In this document: positions 58,801 through 64,000 of the stretch, one piece after another
Numbering within the stretch: position 1 is the first letter of the stretch
Layout of the letters: each line of letters begins with the position of its first letter
Assembly (NCBI RefSeq): GCF_000002985.6
Contig: NC_003283.11
Span: forward strand, 17,981,501-18,045,500
Source of the DNA: Caenorhabditis elegans
Taxonomy: Eukaryota > Nematoda > Chromadorea > Rhabditida > Rhabditidae
Reading direction: 5' to 3'
Length of the DNA: 64,000 nucleotides
Made by a program: the position numbers and the translations under genes
Notes under the pieces: model-generated
The model's database searches: none
What the model was told of the DNA's origin: nothing
What the model saw: the letters and a program-made list of their open reading frames with translations, nothing else

Positions 58801-60725
58801 GGGATATAGTCGGGGTATTGTAGTGGTACAATAGTGGTACGGTAGGAATACTGTAGGGTTACGGTAGTTTCAGAAAAATTAGTATTCAGCCCCAGAAGTC
58901 GGGGGCCGCGCCGGAGGTGCGGTCCACGGCTGGTATATATATATATATATATACATATATATTTATATATATACAACACACCTATTCCATCCTATGAAAA
59001 GTACACAAATACACACAAAGACAAATAATTGCAGGAAAGCTATGGGCTGAAGCAATTTGGATGGAAGGACCACACGGCCGACGTGCTAAATCGATTGATG
59101 CATTGAAAAAGTGTGAACACAATCCACACGTACTTATTGCGGCTGCAAGGCTTTTCTGGAGTGAGAGAAAGGTATGGATCTTTCTTGTGAATTCAGAGAA
59201 AAAAATTGATTGCAGAAACTTTGTTTTGGGTTTTGAGCGATTATTATAACTGTAAAAAAAATCGACGTATTTCTCAATTTTTCAATAGTTTTTAATGAAT
59301 TTCCTGCTTAATTTATAGATCTTCGTTAAAAATTTGATTGGAAACATTTTTTTTCATAACATTCACGGTATGTATATATATATATATAAATAAATATATA
59401 TATATATATATATGCATACATTTTTGAATTTTAAAGTGTTTGTTTAGTTATGAATTTTTTAAAGATATGGATAAGGGATTTTTCCGACAAATCGGCAAGC
59501 AATGTCGATTTGCCGAAGTTGCCGGAAAAACGGAAATTTGCCGAATACTTTTGGCAAATTGCAGTTATTTTCTAGAAATTTGAACAGAAGGCTTTAAAAA
59601 AATTTTCCACATTAGAAATTGTATATATATATATATATATATATAATTCACACAAATTCAATTCTTTCAGATCAAAAAGGCACGTGAATGGTTTGTTAGA
59701 GCTGTTAATCTGGATCCGGATAATGGAGACGCATTCGCCAATTTTTTGGCTTTCGAGCAGATTCACGGAAAAGAGGTGAGCAATTTTCCTGAAATTTCTT
59801 ATTAGAATTTATTTGAGAATATTCGAAATTTGGAATTTTCAATTCAAATCAAGCAGCGCTAGCAAATATTTTGCAAAAATGGGTCTGCCAGGCTACAAAC
59901 TACAAAATTTGGTCTCAAAACTAGAGAATTCGTTGAAACAAACTGTATGGTCTGCTAATTATTTTTGTAGTTTGTAGTCCAGCAGACCAATACCAAAAGC
60001 TTTGGGTCTGCCAGAGACTACAAACTACACAAATCACTAGCAGACCATACGGTTTTTTTTTTTGCGTAGTTTGTAGTCTAGCAGACCGAAAATAGGATGC
60101 GTTGGTCTGCCACACTACAAACTACAAAAATCACTAGCAGACCCTTTTTTTTTTGAAAAAAAACACTTGCACAAACTACACCTTTTTTGCCAAAACTAGT
60201 AATGATTTTTGTAGTTTGTAGTCAGTCTCAGACTACAAACTACAAAAATTTTCGAGTAATTTTTTTTTTTCAAAAAAAAAATATATATTCCAAAAAAAAA
60301 TTTTTTTTCTAGAAAATCAGATTTTCCCGCTATTTTTATAGAAAAATTCAGATTTTTTCAAAATGTTTTCAAAAAATTGCAGAAATTCATGAAATTTTTC
60401 TAGCTTTTTCACTCGAAAAATTGAATTTCTCTCAATTTTCGCCTAGTTTCGACCAAAAATGCACACATTTCAGCACTATTTTTGGGGTATTTTTCCGATT
60501 TTTCTAGCTTTTTCACTCGAAAATTTGAATTTCCCGCCTAAATTTTCCAATAAAAAATTTAAATTTAAACAGGAGGACCGCAAGTCGGTATTCAAAAAAT
60601 GTGTGACATCGGAGCCTCGTTACGGTGATCTATGGCAATCTGTATCGAAGGATCCGATTAATTGGAGACGTACAACTGAAGAGATATTACAGCTGGCAAC
60701 GCAGAAGATTAAAGTTCCTACTTGA
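40987..60725 (+). CDS. prp-6: PRP-6, pre-mRNA splicing factor 6 of the U4/U6.U5 tri-snRNP (968 aa, 13 coding exons)
   Basis: Orthologue of PRPF6/Prp6, a nuclear protein that bridges U5 and U4/U6 snRNPs in tri-snRNP assembly. Coding exons: 40987-41083, 42337-42637, 43896-43989, 45085-45322, 47443-47827, 48950-49481, 51387-51586, 53043-53303, 54632-54809, 56239-56464, 59035-59171, 59671-59775, 60573-60725; 2907 nt including TGA with all phases matching. The PRP1 N-terminal region (residues ~14-165) starts [20 protein letters not shown] and has [15 protein letters not shown]. The linker GGGGGAAAAGA at ~233 is worm-specific. From ~245 onward are HAT/TPR-like helical repeats ([41 protein letters not shown]-type units, [20 protein letters not shown]). 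The donor of exon 4 (A|GTACGG) is the least certain. Introns total ~17 kb and are mostly repeats. Confidence 0.95.
44178..45053. mobile_element. ~870-bp foldback element in prp-6 intron 3, TA-flanked
   Basis: The left end TTAGGTCTCCAAATAA mirrors the right end TTATTTGGAGACCTAA, each next to TA. Inner pairs include CAAAGTTATGATTTTTGACC, GGTTGATAACATAAATTCC and GGGCACTTCGGACGGTC with their complements. The centre is near 44600. No protein is encoded. Confidence 0.85.
46170..47372. mobile_element. ~1.2-kb foldback element with TTAA target, in prp-6 intron 4
   Basis: The left end is TTAA then AGGTGGAGTACCAAAATCTG. The right end is CAGATTTCGGTACTCCACCT then TTAA. The arms pair through GAATGTCTCA, TTATGGCGGTTCAAAG, CTAGGCCACCAGGATCAATC and the core CGACGAAAGTGGCTGAATTT, centred near 46850. 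TTAA duplication is the mark of piggyBac-type elements, here non-autonomous. The element at 63241-63821 shares the TTATGGCGGTTCAAA block. Confidence 0.85.
47935..48900. repeat. CCGGCAAATTGCCGG array, prp-6 intron 5
   Basis: About 950 bp of TTCAATTCCGGCAAATTGCC and GGTTTGCCGGAAAT units in the left half (47935-48480). The complementary orientation (TTTCCGGCAAACCGGCAATT) fills the right half (48580-48895), so the array is itself an inverted arrangement with a non-repeat centre. From 48755 to 48850 a 32-bp unit with TTTTTCCGAAAACGAAAACT is repeated three times without change. Translated frames are artefacts. Confidence 0.88.
49490..51365. repeat. TGTCGGCTGCT minisatellite filling prp-6 intron 6
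   Basis: Roughly thirty copies of an 11-bp core TGTCGGCTGCT, usually preceded by a donor-like CCCGT(G/A)(A/T)(G/A)G, recur every ~35-80 bp across almost the whole 1.9-kb intron. The spacers differ in length and sequence, though some longer blocks recur (GAATTCTGAATTCAGAACGA at 49569 and 50186). The intron is much less A/T-rich than its neighbours. All open frames here are repeat-derived. Confidence 0.9.
51587..53042. repeat. prp-6 intron 7, A/T-rich with weak internal repetition
   Basis: The phrase ACACAAAATGCTCATTTTTC recurs at about 52098, 52711 and 53000, and GAACCGATTTTCCTGAGTTC with GGTGGAATATTGGCATTTT at 52170 and 52785. It is a loosely tandem, diverged ~300-600-bp pattern with no gene. 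Confidence 0.55.
53400..54600. repeat. prp-6 intron 8: mixed repeats with two short foldbacks
   Basis: It contains the TGTGACGTCACA element (53570-53655), also seen at 23740. A ~125-bp palindrome at 53868-53992 runs AATCAAGGGTGTCAATGTCC to GAATTGACACCCTTGATT and has internal AACGGGACAACGGGA units. A second palindrome at 54240-54498 runs TCTAATTAGGGACCCGTGAA to TTTCACGGCGGGTCCCTAAT, then TTAGAGAA. No coding frame is seen. Confidence 0.75.
54875..56222. repeat. Hairpin array of the TAGTTTGTAGTC family, prp-6 intron 9
   Basis: It contains the same arms as at 39367-43810, with paired stems at 55134-55190, 55247-55312, 55700-55768, 55862-55930 and 56020-56085. The block CCAATACCAAAAGCTTTGGG with its flanking arms appears at 55270 and 55630 and again at 59989 in intron 12, so pieces of the array have been copied between introns. 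Confidence 0.88.
56546..57337. mobile_element. 792-bp foldback element (CACTGCAAC ends) with 5-bp target duplication AAAAT, prp-6 intron 10
   Basis: It starts CACTGCAACTTTTTCC and ends GGAAAAAGTTGCAGTG, flanked on both sides by AAAAT (56541-56545, 57338-57342). The arms pair over nearly their full length. It shares its internal order with 62272-63063 (also 792 bp) and 20557-21339. No transposase is present. Confidence 0.9.
57338..58329. other. Rest of prp-6 intron 10, A/T-rich
   Basis: It is A/T-rich intronic sequence with phrases such as GAAAATTTG and TGAAAATCTGG. No gene or clear repeat is seen. Confidence 0.5.
58330..58672. mobile_element. MITE with TACCGTATATxCTCTATTAGT ends, prp-6 intron 10
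   Basis: The left end ACCGTATATCCTCTATTAGT and GAGGC mirror the right end GCCTTACTAATAGAGAATAT and ACGG, with TA at both borders. GTGCAAAACTA units lie near each end. It is the same family as 34616-35065. Confidence 0.82.
58673..58975. repeat. TA microsatellites bracketing a GC-rich dispersed repeat
   Basis: (TA)n runs lie at 58669-58688 and 58933-58972. Between them is a block ending GTCGGGGGCCGCGCCGGAGG then TGCGGTCCACGGCTGG, which I recognise as a common C. elegans repeat end, though not its class. Preceding text includes TAGTGGTACAATAGTGGTAC. Further (TA)n runs lie at 59369-59411 and 59623-59645 in introns 11. Confidence 0.7.
59480..59572. repeat. Short CGGCAAATTGCCG element, prp-6 intron 11
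   Basis: CCGACAAATCGGCAAGC, TTTGCCGAAGTTGCCGGAAA and GGAAATTTGCCGAA belong to the CCGGCAA family that makes larger arrays elsewhere. Confidence 0.65.
59880..60255. repeat. Hairpin array of the TAGTTTGTAGTC family, prp-6 intron 12
   Basis: Arms alternate in orientation (59885-59905, 59967-60030, 60068-60126, 60200-60245). The succession AAAACTAGAGAA, CTGTATGGTCTGCTAATTAT, CCAATACCAAAAGC is nearly the same as in intron 9, which points to copying of a ~300-bp block. Confidence 0.85.
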
Positions 60726-62071
60726 ATGGATTTTTTTTGGTTTTTATTTGATTTCTGTTATGAATTTTAATTATTTTTCTATCGATTTTTCCTTTTTTCT
60801 CACTTTTTTTCCCGTTTGAAAATTGCTCTTAAATGAAGGTTTTTCTGTGAATTTTTGAATTTTCCTGTTTTTTTTTTGTTTTTTTCCGGCGTTTCTAGCG
60901 CAATTTAATACCTTTTTTACCTTTTTTCCAACTTTTTTCCGACTCTGTGTAGTTTGTAGTCTGGCAGACCAATGGGGAAGACCTTTGGTCTGCCAGACTA
61001 CAAACTACACTATTTTTTTTAAAGTTTTATCGAAAAATCCCAGTTTTCAAGCTAATTGCACCGTTTTTTGCTTTAAAATTTAAAATTACCAACAAAAAAA
61101 AACAGTTTTCATCAGATTTTTGTAAATTTTTAGTTTTTTCCCACTTAAATTCGAATTAAATTCTCATTTAAACAAAATTTGCCAAAAATCGCTATTTTTC
61201 GTGATTTTTTTTCTAAAAATTGCTCTTTTCTCTGAAAATTTGAAAAATTACATTGAAAATGTTTTGCAATTTTTTATTTATATACTAAATTAATATAGTT
61301 CATACCGGGAGTGGGCGGCGAACGATTTTTCCGGCAAATACGGCAAATAGCCGTTTTTCGAATTTTGGGCAAACCGGCAATTTGCCGAATTTTCAAAAAG
61401 GCACAGTTTCAAGTGTTAACCGTCTTATTAAAAATCTTTCTGAAAATTTCCGGCAAATCGGCGATTTGCCTGAATTGAAAGTTTCCGGCAGAACGGAAAT
61501 TTTTCCGAAAATGACAATTTCCGGCAAATCGTAATTTTGCCGGAATTTAAAATTTCCGGCAAATTAGCACTTTGCCGGAATTGAAAGTTTCCGGCAGAAC
61601 GGAAATTTTTCCGAAAATGACAATTTCCGGCAAATCGTCATTTTGCCGGAATTTAAAATTTCCGGCAAATCGGCGATTTGCCTGAATTGAAAGTTTCCGG
61701 CAGAACGGAAATTTTTCCGAAAATAACAATTTCCGGCAAATCGTCATTTTGCCGGAATTTGAAATTTCCGGCAATTTTTCCGAAAATTAAACTTACCGCC
61801 AAATCGGCAATTTTCAAATTTTCGGCAATTGTCGTTTTTCAGTTTTCCGGGAAACCGGCAATTTGCCGATTTGCCTAAAATAAATTTGTTAGAAATAGAT
61901 ATTTTTTTCTAATTTTCGCTGAAGTTTAGCAATTTAGGAAATAATCGTTTCGAAAACTAACTATATATAAAGAAATGCCAATTGGAAAAAAAAAATAAAT
62001 TTTTAATATTAATACTCATATAATTGATTTTACCAAAAAAAACCCTTAACGGAATAAATACTTTTTACAGC
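60726..62071. other. Intergenic region prp-6 to EB1 gene, with one hairpin and a CCGGCAA array
   Basis: A single TAGTTTGTAGTCTGGCAGAC hairpin lies at 60949-61010. At 61310-61870 CCGGCAAATCG and GCCGGAATTTAAAATTTCC units form an array with a ~90-bp higher-order repeat, in which CGGCAGAACGGAAATTTTTC occurs three times (61485, 61591, 61697). No gene is seen. The 1.35-kb gap is long for an operon. Confidence 0.8.
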
Positions 62072-62091
62072 TACTCCTCAAACCTAAAACA

Positions 62092-62238
62092 ATGGGCTAT
62101 CAAGTAGTTAATGTTTATACAACTGCATCCTCCGCTGATAATCTATCCCGTCATGAAATGCTCATGTGGGTAAATGACTGCCTTCAGGCTCATTTTACGA
62201 AAATTGAGCAACTTCATACTGGAGCCGGATATTGCTTG
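62092..62238 (+). CDS. ebp-1: EB1 family microtubule plus-end protein, first coding exon (partial; rest beyond window)
   Basis: Forty-nine codons from ATG to a TTG|GTAAGG donor. The encoded start [20 protein letters not shown] then [20 protein letters not shown] and AGYC is the beginning of the EB1 calponin-homology domain, which binds microtubule plus ends. A TTTTTACAG acceptor lies 21 nt before the ATG and suggests trans-splicing. The first intron runs past the window end (over 1.7 kb) and holds two foldbacks. C. elegans has ebp-1 and a close paralogue, ebp-3, in the same region. The symbol is my best recall and the exon alone does not separate them. Confidence 0.85.
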
Positions 62239-62271
62239 GTAAGGAGAGGGGCATTATACAATGCGCAGAAC

Positions 62272-63063
62272 CACTGCAACTTTTTCCTCACGAGGGACGA
62301 GGAAAAGTGGTTTCTAGGCCATGGCCGAGGGGCCGACAAGTTTCAGCGGCCATTTATCTTGCTTTGTTTTCCGCCTGTTTTCTTTCGTTTTTCATCGATT
62401 TTTTCGTTTTTTCTTATTAAAGCTGATAAATAAATATTTTTTGCAGATGCTAAAACAATTTCCAAGTAAAAAAATCATGTATTCAGTGGGCAAGCAGCGG
62501 TGAAAGTGGTCAATGCAATATGATGGATTACGGGAATACAAAACCTAAACTTTTTCTGAAACATGATACATATGCTGCTTAGATGCTGAAACTACCTGAT
62601 TTTCATAACGAGACCGCTGAAAAAGTTTTGAGGTTTTCAAAATTCAACTTTTTGTGCGAAAATCTCGACTTTTTCACCAAAAAAGTTGAATTTTGAAAAC
62701 CTCAAAACTTTTTCAGCGGTCTCGTTATGAAAATCAGGTCATTTCAGCATTTAAGCATCATATGTATCATGTTTCAGAAAAAGTTTAGGTTGTGGTATTC
62801 CCGTAATCCATCATATTACAATGCCCACTTTCACCGCTGCTTGCCGACTGAATACATAATTTTTTCACTTGGAAATTGTTTTAGCATCTGCAAAAAATAT
62901 TTATTTATCAGTTTTAATAAGAAAAAACGGGAAAAAGCTGAGAAAAACGAAAGAAAACAGGCGGAAAACAAAGCAAGATAAATGGCCGCTGAAACTTGTC
63001 GGCCCCTCGTCCATGGCCTAGAAACCACTTTTCCTCGTCCTTCGTGAGGAAAAAGTTGCAGTG
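62272..63063. mobile_element. 792-bp foldback element (CACTGCAAC ends) with 5-bp target duplication AGAAC, EB1 gene intron 1
   Basis: It starts CACTGCAACTTTTTCC and ends GGAAAAAGTTGCAGTG, flanked by AGAAC at 62267-62271 and 63064-63068. It has the same length as the copy at 56546. It lies 33 bp after the exon donor. Confidence 0.9.
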
Positions 63064-63240
63064 AGAACGAAAATCGCGAGAAAAAGTGGAATATTGAAAT
63101 TTTAGTGAAAAAGTAAAATTTTATGAAAATTTTTTTTAAAAAACTTACAATTAGAAAATCTAAATTTCAACATTTATTGATTTCTGCTAGTTTTTTCCCC
63201 GAATTCATGGTAGTTGATTTATCTCATTAACAGCACTTAA

Positions 63241-63821
63241 AGGAGGACTAACGGTTCGGACGATTTTGAACGTATAGGCCTAAAATGAGCTGATGAACGA
63301 ATTTCGTAATAAAACTGCTCAAAAAAAATTTCAAAAGTTTTTTATGGCGGTTCAAAATTTTGAAAAAATTACACTGGTTTTGGCTAAAATCACGAATTTT
63401 TCCCATTTTTTCGTGTCACATCTGTTCGAAGTTGGATTTTTTGGAATTATCGTCCTTTATTACATGTAGTGGTAGTTTATCTCATTTAATTTCGTCGATT
63501 AAAGTACATTTAAAGTAGAAATTGGTTACCTATCGGCTTTAAATGTACTTTCGACAAATATCGACGAAATTAAATGAGATAAACTACCACTACATGTAAT
63601 AAAGGACGATAATTCCAAAAAATCCAACTTCGAACAGATGTGACACGGAAAGATGGGGAAAAATTCGTGATTTTAGCCAAACTCAGTTTAATTTTTTCAA
63701 AATTTTGAACCACCATAAAAAATTTTTTGAAATTGTTTTGAGCAGTTTCATTACGAAATTCGTTCATTTCAGCTCATTTTAGGCCTATACGTTCAAAATC
63801 GTCCGAACCGTTAGTCCTCCT
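63241..63821. mobile_element. ~580-bp foldback element, EB1 gene intron 1
   Basis: AGGAGGACTAACGGTTCGGA faces TCCGAACCGTTAGTCCTCCT. Inner pairs include ACGTATAGGCC, CGTAATRAAACTG, GACACGAxAAAAT, GAAGTTGGATTTTTTGGAAT and ATCTCATTTAATTTCGTCGA. The left border is TTAA and the right border GTAA, a possible decayed TTAA duplication. It shares TTATGGCGGTTCAAA with 46170-47372. Confidence 0.8.
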
Positions 63822-64000
63822 GTAATAAATAACGTTAACATATAATTTTTCTGTTATAGTTAATTTAATTACTATTATTATTATTATAATAACGCCTAAA
63901 TTGTGCAGAATTCTCCATTTTTTTCATTTTCGGGTACCACCACACGATTCATTTTGAAGCTGCCAGTTGAAGCTGAAAGGGATGAAAACAATACAATTTT
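63822..64000. other. Window end inside EB1 gene intron 1
   Basis: A TTGTGCAG at 63901-63908 precedes an open frame, but its product (NSPFFSFSGTTTRF) does not continue the EB1 domain. I do not call an exon here. Confidence 0.5.

Noticed and set aside
39367..61010. CRISPR-like array of 22-bp repeats
   Set aside because: The genome is a nematode, spacing is irregular, arms occur in both orientations, and no associated genes are present. They are eukaryotic hairpin repeats.
60726..62091. prp-6 and the EB1 gene as an operon
   Set aside because: The gap is about 1.35 kb, longer than the usual few hundred bases. No data on SL2 use are available from sequence.
56628..63028. Repeated ~60-aa open frames (MYSRNPSY..., MVSRPWPRG...) on both strands
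   Set aside because: They occur in every copy of the CACTGCAAC foldback and arise from its mirrored sequence.
63909..64000. Second exon of the EB1 gene after TTGTGCAG
   Set aside because: The encoded peptide does not resemble the continuation of the calponin-homology domain.
1..64000. tRNA, snRNA or SL RNA genes
   Set aside because: I looked for conserved A/B-box and Sm-site patterns by eye and found none convincing. A tRNAscan or Infernal run would be decisive.

Overview
The window is nematode nuclear DNA and almost certainly Caenorhabditis elegans. The reasons are small exons with TTTTCAG acceptors, A/T-rich introns packed with palindromic repeats, nematode-specific class-H chemoreceptors, TTAGGC-type telomere units, and genes recognisable as prp-6 and an EB1 (ebp) gene. 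I believe this is the chromosome V region of clone Y59A8B, but that placement is recall and not a database result.

Layout: (1) 1-4.8 kb has no supported gene; it holds four short palindromes and a 1-kb foldback. (2) 4.8-12.8 kb (+) is an 11-exon major-facilitator transporter of 506 aa. Its introns carry eight copies of one foldback repeat and a recent direct duplication. (3) 14.0-19.9 kb (-) is a 4-exon secreted antistasin/Kunitz-like protease inhibitor of 162 aa. Its 3.6-kb last intron contains interstitial telomeric repeat. (4) 20.5-24.6 kb is repeats and a LINE remnant. (5) 24.7-30.6 kb is an inverted-repeat cluster of small secreted glycine-rich proteins: two intact genes (B and D), one composite fragment (C) and two broken copies (A and E). 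The two halves are built around divergent promoters. (6) 30.9-38.5 kb (-) holds three tandem srh-type chemoreceptor genes with near-identical exon architecture. The third is interrupted by a 455-bp solo LTR. (7) 39-60.7 kb (+) is prp-6, a U4/U6.U5 tri-snRNP splicing factor of 968 aa in 13 coding exons, with introns full of hairpin arrays, foldbacks and a minisatellite. (8) 62.1 kb to the window end (+) is the first coding exon of an EB1 microtubule plus-end protein, which continues outside the window.

The genes do not form a pathway. Housekeeping genes (prp-6, EB1) lie beside fast-evolving families (chemoreceptors, secreted glycine-rich proteins, protease inhibitor) in a repeat-dense setting typical of autosome arms. 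I found no tRNA or rRNA gene, and no CRISPR or prokaryotic system. Exon models were built by hand from splice consensus, frame continuity and family similarity. The reading-frame arithmetic closes for every gene model given with exon coordinates. The most notable observations are the telomeric repeat inside a gene intron, the inverted glycine-rich cluster with duplicated divergent promoters and a 117-bp in-frame coding repeat, a solo LTR with exact 5-bp target duplication in an srh exon, predicted GC-AG introns in two srh copies, and a 792-bp foldback family with 5-bp target duplications.
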